From: Actinomadura hibisca NBRC 15177
GTDB lineage: Bacteria > Actinomycetota > Actinomycetes > Streptosporangiales > Streptosporangiaceae
Direction of reading: 5' to 3'
DNA: 32,080 nucleotides
Assembly (NCBI RefSeq): GCF_001552635.1
Contig: NZ_BCRO01000121.1
Coordinates: 1-32,080, forward strand
The position numbers were made by a program, and so were the translations under genes. Positions 1 to 8,597 of the stretch are shown piece after piece. The notes under the pieces were generated by a model. That model was given only the letters and a program-made list of their open reading frames with translations, was not told where the DNA came from and made no database searches. How positions within the stretch are numbered: position 1 is the stretch's first letter; the number at the start of each line of letters is the position of its first letter.

Positions 1-153
1 GGGTTTCCCGCACCCAACCAACAACCCCCAGCCCCGCGCGGGGTTGATCCAGATACCCAGCGACCCCAGCCCGTGCGGGTTTCCCACACCCGACCATCTA
101 CCTCAACCCCGCGCCCCGCGCCCGACCACCAGTCCCAACCCGCGCACGTGTGC
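1..153. repeat. Degenerate ~76-bp tandem repeat
   Basis: The 20 bases at 1-20 recur at 77-96 with two differences (18/20 identical), a spacing of 76 bp. Both units then continue with C-rich sequence and end near GTGC. The left unit may extend beyond the window. It coincides with the loss of recognisable coding sequence in the overlapping gene. Confidence 0.5.
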
Positions 154-548
154 ACCGTCATCGTGGTGCACAGATGCGGCACCTCGACCTTCAGGGGGCG
201 ACGGGCCCACGCGGCCGTGCTCGCCCGGTTGGTGACCACCAGCAAGGCCACCGGGGCCCGGTACTTGGCGTACAGGTAGGCCACATAGAGCGGCCACTGC
301 GTCTCTTTGTCGTCGTCCTTCTCGTTCTGTGCCTCCACCGCCAGGACGCACGGAACGCCGTCCAGCTCCACCATCAGCACCGAGTCGACCCGGCCCTCCA
401 GCGGCAGCGTCGTGATGTCGCCGGGGAGTTCGTCGACGTGCCTGACCTTCTCGACGGTGGCGCCCTTCAGGCACGCCAGGGCGGCGGTGATCAGCAGATC
501 GTCGTCACGGAAGATCTGGTGCATCGCCTCATGAGGGGGTTTGACCAT
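1..548 (-). pseudogene. PD-(D/E)XK-like hypothetical protein, partial at left edge, probably broken
   Basis: Reading the minus strand from ATG at 548 gives an open frame to the window edge. It begins MVKPPHEAMHQIF and contains GRVDSVLMVEL followed by LAVEAQNEKDDDK, then YVAYLYAKYR and AAWARRPLKVEVP. The acidic residue followed by E-x-Q resembles the core of small PD-(D/E)XK (Rpn/transposase-like) nuclease families common in Streptomyces. The match in style stops near codon 134 (about position 145). Beyond that the frame is Trp/Gly-rich and overlaps a degenerate repeat, so I infer the gene is disrupted there. The start lies inside a 13-bp inverted repeat; a second possible start is ATG at 524. 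Nuclease activity is inference only. No neighbour suggests a partner. Confidence 0.55.
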
Positions 549-558
549 GAGGCGATGC
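521..558. promoter_or_regulatory. 13-bp perfect inverted repeat over a start codon
   Basis: GCATCGCCTCATG at 521-533 is the exact reverse complement of 546-558, with a 12-bp spacer. On the minus-strand transcript the first arm contains the ATG at 548 and the second arm the alternative ATG at 524. It could hide the start codon in an mRNA hairpin or be an operator; which is not shown by sequence. Confidence 0.5.
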
Positions 559-605
559 TACGGAAGGTAAAAGTATCGCCACGTAGCGTTTGTTAATCTT
601 CGTAC

Positions 606-1559
606 TCAGGAAGGCGGGAAGTATCCGTATTCCTCCTCATCCGACGGGCGAGGCGGTTCCGGTCCGTCGGCCCCCAAGCGCATCATCCGCGACACCCGCA
701 CCGTCCGGAAGCGGCGGCCCAGCACATGGAACTCATAACCCGACGTCGCCTCGATCTGTTCGGCCGCCTCCTTCCACTCCGCCACTTCCGCCGCCGTCGC
801 CGGATTCCCCTCGTACTCCCTCTTGCGGGGCAGCAGCCTCGTGAAATAAGCCGCCAGCCAGCGCCGGGCGTCGTCCGGGCCGTGGCCGCCGCCGAACGGT
901 TGCCAGGCCCGGTCGCTCTTGATCTCCACCATCAGGAAGCTCGGCGGCAGCAGCACGATGCCCGGGTGGGTCCGCGCACCGTGCCGGGCCTCCAGCATCA
1001 CCTGGTCCGAGACCGAGCCCGGGATCGGCAGGTAGCCCGCCAGGTTCAGGCGCAGCTGGGCCTCCCACTGGCCGGCCGGTGCGAGCGGGTCGAGCGGGAG
1101 GCCCTCCAGGCCGGAGTCGGGGCGGTCGACGTCGCTGGGGCGGGGCGGTTCCATGCCGGTCTTGTTGATCAGGCCGAACTTCTCGACGCGGATGATCCGG
1201 TAGCGGCGGTCGCCGATCTCCCACTCGTCCTTGGCGAGCTGCTCGCCCTCCTCGGGGTCCAGCCGGCCGGCCGCCGCCAGCATCGCGCGGGCCGTCTCGG
1301 GGGCGGCCTCGGGCGCGGCGCGGCGCAGCTGCGAGGCCAGGTCGTAGCGGGCGCCGGACGGGTCCAGCGAGCCGACGGTGAGCAGGTGCCACCGGTCGCC
1401 GGTCTGCACGGCGCTGCCGAACTCCGGGTTCTCGGCCGGGAAGATCTTGCCGTACTCCCGGATGCGCTCGCCCAGCTCCTGGTCGCGGACGGCGGACGCG
1501 GGATCGAGGTCGGCGACCACCTGGATGTGGTCGTAACCGGGCATCAGTGGGAAGGCCAT
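606..1559 (-). CDS. DUF5954 family protein
   Basis: A 317-aa protein of unknown function resembling the actinomycete family DUF5954. It has no signal peptide or membrane segment. Two related blocks end in the same motif: one near residue 140 (GDRRYRIIRVEKF, then GMEPPRPSDVD) and one near the C terminus (GRRFRTVRVSRMM, then GPEPPRPSDEEE). The protein therefore looks internally duplicated. The start at 1559 has GAGG about ten bases upstream. It stands between a PEBP gene with its own terminator and the partial left-edge gene, all on the minus strand, with no clear functional link. The family assignment is from remembered motif style and the function is unknown. Confidence 0.7.
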   Translation of the reverse strand: MAFPLMPGYDHIQVVADLDPASAVRDQELGERIREYGKIFPAENPEFGSAVQTGDRWHLLTVGSLDPSGARYDLASQLRRAAPEAAPETARAMLAAAGRLDPEEGEQLAKDEWEIGDRRYRIIRVEKFGLINKTGMEPPRPSDVDRPDSGLEGLPLDPLAPAGQWEAQLRLNLAGYLPIPGSVSDQVMLEARHGARTHPGIVLLPPSFLMVEIKSDRAWQPFGGGHGPDDARRWLAAYFTRLLPRKREYEGNPATAAEVAEWKEAAEQIEATSGYEFHVLGRRFRTVRVSRMMRLGADGPEPPRPSDEEEYGYFPPS

Positions 1560-1600
1560 GCGGCCATCCTCGCGGTGTACGCCCCGGTAGGGAGGGGAAT

Positions 1601-1630
1601 TCGGCCCGTGACCGGATGGTCACGGGCCGA
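1601..1630 (-). terminator. Intrinsic-type hairpin after the PEBP gene
   Basis: A 13-bp perfect stem (1601-1613 with 1618-1630) and a GGAT loop lie 8 bases beyond the stop codon of the PEBP gene. No U-tract follows, as is usual in GC-rich actinomycetes. Confidence 0.75.
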
Positions 1631-1638
1631 TCGGTCGG

Positions 1639-2160
1639 TCAGGACCCGTAGACGGGCACCAGCGTCGCCCGTGCCAGGGTGTGCGCGACGGCGTTGAACC
1701 CCACCACGGCGGGCGCGGCGTCGGAGTCGATGCCGAGCGTCTCCACGTCCAGCGCGTGCACGGCGAACACGTAGCGGTGCGGGTCTCCGGGCGGCGGCGC
1801 GGCCCCGCCGTACGCCTTGGTCCCGTAGTCGGTGCGCGCCTGGATGCCGATCTTGTTGTCCGCGCCCCCGGCCCCGGTGGGCAGTTCGGTGACGGTGGCG
1901 GGCACGTCGAACAGCACCCAGTGCCAGAAGCCGCTGCCGGTCGGCGCGTCGGGGTCGTAGCAGGTCACCGCGAAGCTCTTGGTCTCGGCGGGAAAGCCCG
2001 ACCAGGCGAGCTGCGGCGACAGGTTCTGCCCCGAGAAGCCCCAGTCGTCGAAGACGTGCTCGTCGGAGAGCGTCTCGCCCTCGGCGATGTCGGTGCTGGT
2101 CAGCGTGAACGACGGTACCTGCGGCAGGAACTCGTACGGCAGGGGCGGCTTTCCGGGCAT
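1639..2160 (-). CDS. YbhB/YbcL family Raf-kinase-inhibitor-like protein (PEBP)
   Basis: A 173-aa cytoplasmic protein of the phosphatidylethanolamine-binding family. The diagnostic ligand-pocket stretch is present: YDPDAP followed by GFWHWVLFDVP, then a GGAAPPPGDPHRY block and a C-terminal HTLARATLVPVYG. Its length is usual for bacterial YbhB. The ATG at 2160 follows a strong GAGGAGG ribosome-binding site. It lies 51 bp downstream of the last sugar-permease gene in the same direction, so it may be the tail of that operon, but its strong ribosome-binding site also permits independent expression. The physiological role of bacterial PEBPs is poorly defined. Confidence 0.92.
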   Translation of the reverse strand: MPGKPPLPYEFLPQVPSFTLTSTDIAEGETLSDEHVFDDWGFSGQNLSPQLAWSGFPAETKSFAVTCYDPDAPTGSGFWHWVLFDVPATVTELPTGAGGADNKIGIQARTDYGTKAYGGAAPPPGDPHRYVFAVHALDVETLGIDSDAAPAVVGFNAVAHTLARATLVPVYGS

Positions 2161-2211
2161 GGTGACCTCCTCGTCAGACGATCTGCTGTCCCTCTCATAC
2201 CTATCAGGGCG

Positions 2212-3081
2212 TCACGTCTTCACCGCGCCCATGGTGAAGCCGGTCACGAAGCGGTCCAGGAACAGGTTGAACAGGAACGCGATCGGGACCGCCGTCACCA
2301 CCGTCGCCGCCTGCAGGGACTGCCAGAAGAACACGTCGCCCCTGATCAGCTGGGTCGGGACGCCCGTGCTCACCACCATCTCCGGGCTGGACGACACGAA
2401 CGCCAGCGCGTACACGAACTCGCTCGCCGTCAGGGTGAAGCTGAACACGACGACGGCGACCAGCCCGGGGAACACCAGCGGCAGCACCGCGCGCACGAAC
2501 GCGCCCAGGCGGCTGTGGCCGTCCACCATCGCCTGCTCTTCGATGTCGGTCGGTACCGCCTTCAGGAAGCCGATCAGCAGCCAGACCGAGACGGGCACCG
2601 TGATGGTCGGGTAGACGACGATCATGGACCAGAGGCTGTCCTCCAGGCCCAGCGCCACCACCACACGGGTCAGCGACAGGAACAGCAGGGACGGCGGGAC
2701 CAGGTAGACCAGGAAGATCGCGATGCCCATCGGGGTGCCCCACGGGCGGTTCAGGCGCGCCAGCGAGTACGCGGCGGGCAGCGCCAGCGCCAGGGTGAGC
2801 AGCACGACGGCCCCGCCCACCAGCAGCGTGTTCAGCACGAAGGTCGGGAAGGGCGTGTCGGCGAACAGGAACGTCACGTGGTCGGGCGTCGCCGGTTCGT
2901 TGAAGGCGAACGGGTTGCTCTCCGGGTCGTACAGGTCGCGGTTCTGCTTGAACGCGCTCACCAGGCTCCACAGGAACGGCAGCGCGCACACCAGCGCCGA
3001 CAGCACCGCCGCCGCGTACAGTCCGCACCGGGCCGCGACGTGGCGGCGCGCGTAACGCCTGCGCAGGGCCTCGTTCGTCAT
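2212..3081 (-). CDS. Carbohydrate ABC transporter permease (MalG type)
   Basis: A 289-aa inner-membrane permease of the CUT1 sugar importer class. It has six predicted hydrophobic segments, the first near residues 16-40. The cytoplasmic EAA loop that docks to the ATPase is visible as EEQAMVDG followed by a conserved FPG. The start ATG at 3081 overlaps the stop of the preceding permease (ATGA), showing translational coupling. The C-terminal FTMGAVK tail is typical of MalG-like subunits. The substrate cannot be read from sequence. Confidence 0.93.
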   Translation of the reverse strand: MTNEALRRRYARRHVAARCGLYAAAVLSALVCALPFLWSLVSAFKQNRDLYDPESNPFAFNEPATPDHVTFLFADTPFPTFVLNTLLVGGAVVLLTLALALPAAYSLARLNRPWGTPMGIAIFLVYLVPPSLLFLSLTRVVVALGLEDSLWSMIVVYPTITVPVSVWLLIGFLKAVPTDIEEQAMVDGHSRLGAFVRAVLPLVFPGLVAVVVFSFTLTASEFVYALAFVSSSPEMVVSTGVPTQLIRGDVFFWQSLQAATVVTAVPIAFLFNLFLDRFVTGFTMGAVKT

Positions 3082-3974
3082 CGCGCCTCCAGCCGGCGGA
3101 CCGCGCGCAGGATCGCCACCACCCCGGCGAGGAGGATCGGGAACAGGAACAGCGCGATCGCCGCGCCCTGCCCCACGTCGCCGCCCTCGATGCCCCGGAA
3201 GTAGGCCCACGACGCCAGGACGTCGGTCGCGTGCGTCGGGCCGCCCCGCGTCAGCACGTACGACACCGTCATGTCGGTGAACGTCATGATCGCGCCGAAC
3301 AGGGCCGCCACCGCGATGACGGGCAGGGAGAGCGGGATCGTCACCTCGAACATGCGCCGCCAGAAGCCTGCGCCGTCGATGCGCGCGGCCTCGTCGATGT
3401 CGCGCGGGATCGCGACCAGGCCGGCCATGACGATCACTGCGGCCAGGGGTGTCAGCCGCCAGGTCTGCACGAGGATGACCGAGAGCATCGCGGTGTTGGG
3501 ATCGCCCAGCCAGACGACGTTCTGGTCGATCAGCCCGAGGTGGCGCAGCGTCCAGTCCACCGGCGAGTAGATCGAGTCCAGGAACCACAACCACGAGATC
3601 GTCGACAGCGCCACCGGCGTCGTCCACGGCAGCAGGATCAGGAAGCGCACCAGCCACTTGCCGTGGAAGTCGGCGATCAGGAGGTTGGCCAGGATCTTGC
3701 CGAACACCACGATCAGCACCATCGAGCAGCCGGTGAACAGCAGCGTGTTCCAGAGCGAGCGCCAGAACACCCCGTCGTCGAAGACCGCCGTGAAGTTGCC
3801 GAACCCGACGAAGTCGTACGACGGGTCGCCGGTGGTCACGTCCGAGAACGCGAACGCCACCGCCAGCAGGAACGGCACCCCCACCAGCGCCAGGATGTAG
3901 ATCACCGACGGCAGCAGCATCACCCACGCCAGGAAACCGTCGCGGTCGGCGAGGCCCGCGCGCCGCGCGCTCAC
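3078..3974 (-). CDS. Carbohydrate ABC transporter permease (MalF/UgpA type)
   Basis: A 298-aa permease, partner of the downstream MalG-type protein. After a short basic N terminus, hydrophobic segments begin with AWVMLLPSVIYILALVG. The EAA loop reads DEAARIDGAGFWRRMFEV followed by PLSLP. The GTG start at 3974 overlaps the stop of the ATPase gene (GTGA), so the ORF is coupled to it. The longer open frame upstream is the ATPase gene read out of frame. Spacing and order support a single importer operon. Confidence 0.93.
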   Translation of the reverse strand: MSARRAGLADRDGFLAWVMLLPSVIYILALVGVPFLLAVAFAFSDVTTGDPSYDFVGFGNFTAVFDDGVFWRSLWNTLLFTGCSMVLIVVFGKILANLLIADFHGKWLVRFLILLPWTTPVALSTISWLWFLDSIYSPVDWTLRHLGLIDQNVVWLGDPNTAMLSVILVQTWRLTPLAAVIVMAGLVAIPRDIDEAARIDGAGFWRRMFEVTIPLSLPVIAVAALFGAIMTFTDMTVSYVLTRGGPTHATDVLASWAYFRGIEGGDVGQGAAIALFLFPILLAGVVAILRAVRRLEAR

Positions 3975-5041
3975 CGGTCGCCGATCGGGACGGCCGGCGC
4001 GCGCGTGCCCGCGTCGGCGTCGAAGAACCGCAACCGTCCGGCGGGCACCGCGAACTCGTGCGGCTCGCCCGGCGTGATCGGGGTGTCCAGGGTGGCGGGC
4101 AGCCGCGCGATCACGCGCGTGGCGTCGCCGAGCCCGGTCACCGTGCCGTAGACGTGCCGGTCGCCCGACAGGTACTCCATCCGCTCCACCTGGAGCGTCA
4201 TGGTGATCCGCGCGTCCTGCGGCACGCTCTCCGCAGGCAGCAGGTGCTCGGGCCGGAACCCGACCAGCCGGTCGCCGCGCCGGACCAGGTTCATCGGCGG
4301 GGAACCGATGAACGTCGCCACGAACGTGTCGGCCGGGTCGTCGTACACCTCCACCGGCGTGCCGACCTGCCGCACCCGGCCGCGTTCCAGCACCGCGATC
4401 CGGTCGCCCAGCCCCATCGCCTCGGCCTGGTCGTGGGTCACGTAGATCGTGGTCGTGCCGATCTGCTGCTGGAACCGTTTCAGCTCGTCGCGGGCCGTGG
4501 CGCGCATCTTGGCGTCCAGGTTCGACAGCGGCTCGTCCAGCAGGAACACCGCCGGGTCGCGCACCAGCGCGCGGGCGAGCGCGACGCGCTGGCGCTCGCC
4601 GCCCGACAGCTGGCGCGGCTTGCGGCCCAGCAGCGGTTCGATCTCCAGCAGCCCGGCCGCCCACCGCGCCTTGCGCTCGCGCGTCTCCTTCGGGGCCTTC
4701 TCGGCGCGCAGCGGGAACACGATGTTGTCCATGACGGTCTTGTGCGGGTACAGCGCGTATGACTGGAACACCATCGCGATCTGCCGCACGCGCGGCGGCA
4801 GCCCGTTCACCACCTGCCCGTCGATCAGCACCTCGCCCTCGGTGGGCCGCTCCAGCCCCGCGATGGTGCGCAGCAGCGTGGTCTTGCCGCATCCCGACGG
4901 CCCCAGCAGCACCAGGTACTCGCCCGGCCCGGCGGCGAGGTCCACCCCGTCCAGCGCGCGCACGGTGTCGGCCTTGCCGCGTCGTTTGCGCAGGTGCCCG
5001 TCGAACGTCTTGACCAGCGCGCGGACCTCGACGGTCTTCAC
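3971..5041 (-). CDS. Sugar ABC transporter ATP-binding protein (MsmK/UgpC type)
   Basis: A 356-aa ATPase that energises the sugar importer. Walker A is GPSGCGKTT, the Q-loop FQSYAL, the signature LSGGERQRVALARAL, and Walker B VFLLDEPLSNLD followed by the H-loop VTHDQAEAM. A C-terminal TOBE-like regulatory domain follows (GFRPEHLL). The GTG start at 5041 is 6 bp after the stop of the binding-protein gene. Many actinomycete CUT1 operons lack their own ATPase and rely on a shared MsiK; here a dedicated ATPase is encoded between binding protein and permeases. Confidence 0.94.
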   Translation of the reverse strand: MKTVEVRALVKTFDGHLRKRRGKADTVRALDGVDLAAGPGEYLVLLGPSGCGKTTLLRTIAGLERPTEGEVLIDGQVVNGLPPRVRQIAMVFQSYALYPHKTVMDNIVFPLRAEKAPKETRERKARWAAGLLEIEPLLGRKPRQLSGGERQRVALARALVRDPAVFLLDEPLSNLDAKMRATARDELKRFQQQIGTTTIYVTHDQAEAMGLGDRIAVLERGRVRQVGTPVEVYDDPADTFVATFIGSPPMNLVRRGDRLVGFRPEHLLPAESVPQDARITMTLQVERMEYLSGDRHVYGTVTGLGDATRVIARLPATLDTPITPGEPHEFAVPAGRLRFFDADAGTRAPAVPIGDR

Positions 5042-5047
5042 CGGCGC

Positions 5048-6460
5048 TCAGCCCCCGACCAGCCCGCGGGCCCGCCAGCTCCTGAAGATCGCGTTGACGC
5101 GCTGCTCGGCCTCGGCCACCGCCTGCTTCGCGGTGAGCTGGCCGCGCGCGGCCCGGCCGAACATCGTCGGCAGCACGTTGGTGTTGAAGATCTCGCCGAT
5201 CGCCGGGTTGGACGGCCCCGGGTAGCCGATGTTGGCGCTCCACGACGCCGCGCCCTTCAGCAGCGCCAGCTTGTTCGCCGGTTTCGCGCCGTACGGGTCG
5301 TCGTCCAGCCACCCGTTGAGCTGCGGCACCAGCGACGGCCAGCCCGGCAGGTCGTACAGCTCCGAGTGGTAGGTCACCGCCGGGAAGTTGGCGGTGTAGT
5401 GCAGCAGGAACTCCTTGGCCGCGTCGGCGTTGGCGGCGTGCTTGGGGACGATCCACTGCTGGATGACGTGCTGGGCCGCCATGGCCGCCTTCGGCCCGCG
5501 TAGCGCCGGGACGAAGAAGATGTCGTCGCCGATCTTGGGGTTGGTGCCCATCGCGGTGCGCCACGCCGAGATCGAGTTGAGGATGTAGGACGACTTCCCG
5601 GCGATCAGCGCCTGGTTGTTGGACGCCGGGACCCAGGAGAACACCTCGTCGGTCTCGGCCTGCTTCCACAGCCGCGTCATGTACTCGACGGCGGCCACGG
5701 CCTCCTCGGAGTTCAGCACCACGCGCTCGTCCCGGTCCTGCTCGGACGCGCCGAACGACCACAGCAGCGCCCGCGCCGCCATGTTGGAGTCGGTCTCGGG
5801 CGACAACCCCAGCCCGCACGGCACGCCGGTGGTGCGCTTGATCTCGGTCGCGCCGCGCAGCAGCTCGTCCCAGCTCCCGGGCCCGTTCGGCAGCCCCACC
5901 TTCTGCCACATCGACTTGCGGTAGTCGCCGGGGTCGGGCGACCAGCCGGGGCAGTAGGCGTAGAAGCGCCGGGTGTTGGGGTTGTAGCTCGACCTGCGGC
6001 ACAGTTCGAGCTGCTGGCCCCAGCGCCGGGTGGCCTCCTGGACGAGGTCGGTCATGTCCAGCACGGCGGGCTCGTACTGAGAGAACGGCGCAATGTGCTG
6101 GATGACGTCGTGGCCCTGCCGCGCCTGGATCTCCGAGGCCGCGCGGCGCGGCACGTCCACGGTGTTGATGTGGTCGACGCGCACGTTCACGCCGACCCGT
6201 TTGCCCCAGTCTGCGGCGAACTTGTCGAACCACTTGTCGTGCCGGGGCACGAAGTGGCTCCACATCAGCACGCTCAACGAGCCGCCCAGTTTCCTGGTGG
6301 GAGCGGTGAACACCTCCTGCGGGGCCTTGCCGGTGTTCTTGGCCTGCGGGCCGCTGCTCTCGCTGGCGCACCCGGCCGCCAGGCCGTACGCGCCCGCCGA
6401 GAGGGCGGTGGCGGTCAGGAAACCTCGTCTGCTGAGCCGATCGTCGCCGGTGCCGACCAT
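5048..6460 (-). CDS. Extracellular sugar-binding lipoprotein (Tat-type signal)
   Basis: A 470-aa family 1 solute-binding protein that captures substrate for the ABC importer. The N terminus has a twin-arginine motif (SRRGFL), a hydrophobic stretch and the lipobox LAAGC, so export by Tat and lipid anchoring are predicted. The body shows typical folds: VLMWSHF, then a W-rich hinge region and an IQQWIVPKHA motif. I chose ATG at 6460 because GGGAG lies about 8 bases upstream and the signal begins soon after; a frame start at 6520 would add an atypical leader. It is first in the operon. Substrate unknown, probably an oligosaccharide or polyol phosphate. Confidence 0.9.
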   Translation of the reverse strand: MVGTGDDRLSRRGFLTATALSAGAYGLAAGCASESSGPQAKNTGKAPQEVFTAPTRKLGGSLSVLMWSHFVPRHDKWFDKFAADWGKRVGVNVRVDHINTVDVPRRAASEIQARQGHDVIQHIAPFSQYEPAVLDMTDLVQEATRRWGQQLELCRRSSYNPNTRRFYAYCPGWSPDPGDYRKSMWQKVGLPNGPGSWDELLRGATEIKRTTGVPCGLGLSPETDSNMAARALLWSFGASEQDRDERVVLNSEEAVAAVEYMTRLWKQAETDEVFSWVPASNNQALIAGKSSYILNSISAWRTAMGTNPKIGDDIFFVPALRGPKAAMAAQHVIQQWIVPKHAANADAAKEFLLHYTANFPAVTYHSELYDLPGWPSLVPQLNGWLDDDPYGAKPANKLALLKGAASWSANIGYPGPSNPAIGEIFNTNVLPTMFGRAARGQLTAKQAVAEAEQRVNAIFRSWRARGLVGG

Positions 6461-6537
6461 GGGGGAGCTCCCTCGCGCTGACGGTCCACCCTCGACGGTA
6501 GGTCGGCGGGGGCGTCCCATCCAGACGCGATCGGGTA

Positions 6538-6543
6538 ACCCTA
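6538..6543 (-). promoter_or_regulatory. Candidate -10 box for the sugar importer operon
   Basis: TAGGGT on the minus strand, 78 bp upstream of the binding-protein start. No good -35 hexamer is seen at 17-18 bp. TAGGGT is a common actinomycete housekeeping -10 form. Confidence 0.35.
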
Positions 6544-6590
6544 TGCAAGCGTGGCCGCTCCGGTCGCGACGGTCACTCCCGTAACGCGCG

Positions 6591-6622
6591 AGGGGCGGCG
6601 TCCCGGCCGGGACGCCGCCCCT
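6591..6622 (-). terminator. Terminator of the polysaccharide exporter operon
   Basis: A 32-base perfect palindrome lies 20 bases after the stop of the export ATPase gene and before the promoter region of the next operon. It can form a 14-bp GC stem with a small loop and has no U-tract. Confidence 0.8.
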
Positions 6623-6642
6623 GAGGCGGTGCTTCTACGGTG

Positions 6643-7473
6643 CTACTTGCCCGTCGCGTCGGTGTAGGCGCGCAACACCTGCTGCGGGTCGCCGTCCATC
6701 TTGATGCGGCCGTCGTCCAGCCAGATGACGCGGTTGCAGGTCTCCTCGATGACGTCGAGGTTGTGCGCGACCAGGAACACCGCGCCGGCGTCCTTGCGCA
6801 GCTCGTCGATCTTGGCCTTGCTGCGCCGCTTGAACTTGGCGTCGCCGGTGGCCAGCGCCTCGTCGATCAGCATCACGTCGTGCGTGCGCGCCGCCGCGAT
6901 CGCGAACCGCAACCGCGCGCCCATCCCGGAGGAGTAGGTGCTCATCGGGTAGTCGATGAAGCCCGGCTTGAGGTCGGCGAACTTGACGACCTCGTCGTAC
7001 TTGGCGCGGGTCTCCTCCTGGGACATGCCCATCGCGAGGCAGCCCAGGGTGATGTTGCGCGAGCCGGTGAGGTCCTTCATCAGCGCGGCGTTCACGCCCA
7101 GCAGCGACGGCTGGCCGTCGGTGAAGACGCCGCCGCGCGCGGGCGGCAGCAGCCCGGCGATCGCCTTCAGCAGGGTGGACTTGCCCGAGCCGTTGGTGCC
7201 GACCACGCCGATCGCGTCGCCGCGGTAGGCCACGAAGGACACGCCCTTGACGGCGTGCACCTCCTTCATCTGCGGCCGGTTCTCCCGCTTGATGATGCGC
7301 AGCAGCGCGGTCGCGGCGGTGCCCTTGTTGCCGCCGCCGCTGTACACCCGGTAGATGATGTGCAGGCCGTCCACGACCACGATGGGCTCGCGGGCGGGGT
7401 CGATCACCACCGCGGGCTGCGCGGCGGCCACCGGGGCCTGCTCCTTCTCCTTGACCGCCTTAGCCACGGCCAT
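6643..7473 (-). CDS. Polysaccharide/teichoic acid export ABC ATPase (Wzt/TagH type)
   Basis: A 276-aa ATPase of the O-antigen/teichoic acid exporter class. It has Walker A GTNGSGKST, the signature YSSGMGARLRFA and Walker B VMLIDEALATGD, the last being characteristic of TagH/Wzt/KpsT proteins. There is an approximately 30-residue Ala/Pro/Val-rich N-terminal extension. The C-terminal carbohydrate-recognition domain of long Wzt proteins is absent, so chain-end recognition is not expected here. The start overlaps the permease gene by 14 bp. It probably moves a lipid-linked wall polymer across the membrane with the upstream permease; the substrate is not shown. Confidence 0.9.
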   Translation of the reverse strand: MAVAKAVKEKEQAPVAAAQPAVVIDPAREPIVVVDGLHIIYRVYSGGGNKGTAATALLRIIKRENRPQMKEVHAVKGVSFVAYRGDAIGVVGTNGSGKSTLLKAIAGLLPPARGGVFTDGQPSLLGVNAALMKDLTGSRNITLGCLAMGMSQEETRAKYDEVVKFADLKPGFIDYPMSTYSSGMGARLRFAIAAARTHDVMLIDEALATGDAKFKRRSKAKIDELRKDAGAVFLVAHNLDVIEETCNRVIWLDDGRIKMDGDPQQVLRAYTDATGK

Positions 7474-8440
7474 ACCTCTCCTCGGCGCGGTAGAAGTACC
7501 AGAAACCCCCGGCGAACGCGACCACGGCCCACACCAGCGCGTACAACCACAGCGTGGGCTGGGAGGTGACGCCGTGGACGCCGGCCAGGTCCTTGTCGTA
7601 GCTGGCCATCAGCGCACCGCGCACCAGCTCGATGAAGACCGCCCCGGGGTTGATCTCCAGGATCTTGCCCACCCAGCCGTAGCCGTTCTCGTCCAGGCTG
7701 GCGACCTTCTCGGGGATCAGGAAGAACACGCCCGACAGGTACAGCCAGGTCCGGGTGATGAACGGCAGCAGCTGCTGGATGTCGCGCACGAACGCGCCGG
7801 TGCGCGCGATCGCCAGGCTGATCCCGATGTTGAAGACCAGCTGGAGCAGCAGCGCCGGGACCAGCAGCAGCCACGACCAGGTCAGCGGCTCGCCGGTGGC
7901 CAGCACGATCACCATCAGCACGGCCATGGAGATCAGCAGCTGCTGCAACTCCATGATCACGTGGGCGAACGGCAGCGAGGCCCGGGGGAAGTGCAGGGCG
8001 CGGATCAGCGACAGGTTGTTGCCCACCGACTTGGCCCCGGCGGTCAGCGACCGCTGGGTGAAGGTGAAGACGAACACGCCGGTGATCAGGAAGGCGGTGT
8101 AGTTGTCGATCCCCTTCTTCTGCCCGAGCAGCAGACCGAAGATCAGGTAGTAGACGCCCGCGTTGAGCAGCGGGGTGAGGATCTGCCACAGCTGCCCGAG
8201 CCGCGAGCCGCTGTAGGTGGCGGCGGTCTTGGCGGTGGCGAAGTTCCAGATGAAGGTACGGCGTTGCCAGAGGTCCTGCACGTACTTGCGCAGCGGGGGG
8301 CGCGCGGCGCTCTGCTTCAGCCCATTGCGCGCGGCGAAATCGGCCAGTGACTCACCGCTTGTCCCGTTCATGTGAGGAGACTCCGCGATCGTGCCGACCG
8401 TCTCGCCACCCGAGGAGCCGAGCCGTTCCGGGTGACTCAT
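7460..8440 (-). CDS. Polysaccharide/teichoic acid export ABC permease (Wzm/TagG type)
   Basis: A 326-aa membrane protein of the ABC-2 family. A cytoplasmic N-terminal region (about 75 residues) is followed by the conserved SRLGQLWQILTPLLNAGVYY block and then about six hydrophobic segments. It pairs with the downstream ATPase, with the two genes overlapping. ATG at 8440 is kept as the start; ATG at 8371 is an alternative, and neither has a strong ribosome-binding site. The glycosyltransferase operon 6 kb away could supply its substrate, but that is inference. Confidence 0.88.
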   Translation of the reverse strand: MSHPERLGSSGGETVGTIAESPHMNGTSGESLADFAARNGLKQSAARPPLRKYVQDLWQRRTFIWNFATAKTAATYSGSRLGQLWQILTPLLNAGVYYLIFGLLLGQKKGIDNYTAFLITGVFVFTFTQRSLTAGAKSVGNNLSLIRALHFPRASLPFAHVIMELQQLLISMAVLMVIVLATGEPLTWSWLLLVPALLLQLVFNIGISLAIARTGAFVRDIQQLLPFITRTWLYLSGVFFLIPEKVASLDENGYGWVGKILEINPGAVFIELVRGALMASYDKDLAGVHGVTSQPTLWLYALVWAVVAFAGGFWYFYRAEERYGRG

Positions 8441-8597
8441 GCCGGGAAGCCTATTGCAGTCCGCCTTGTGTCAGGGACGTTCGCCCGCATGTGCACCCCG
8501 ATTTGAGATCTTCGGGAATCATGTTCCCGTCCCGGGGGATACCCCCGTCATGCATGAGAATCACGCACGGCGGCCGGCCCGGGGCCGGGTCCTGACG

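Noticed and set aside
3078..6548. A 1156-aa minus-strand open frame spanning ABC genes
   Set aside because: Only its last 298 codons are a real permease; the rest is the out-of-frame shadow of the ATPase and binding-protein genes.
7460..7473. A frameshift between exporter permease and ATPase
   Set aside because: The 14-bp overlap joins two complete proteins with their own motifs and is normal for coupled genes.
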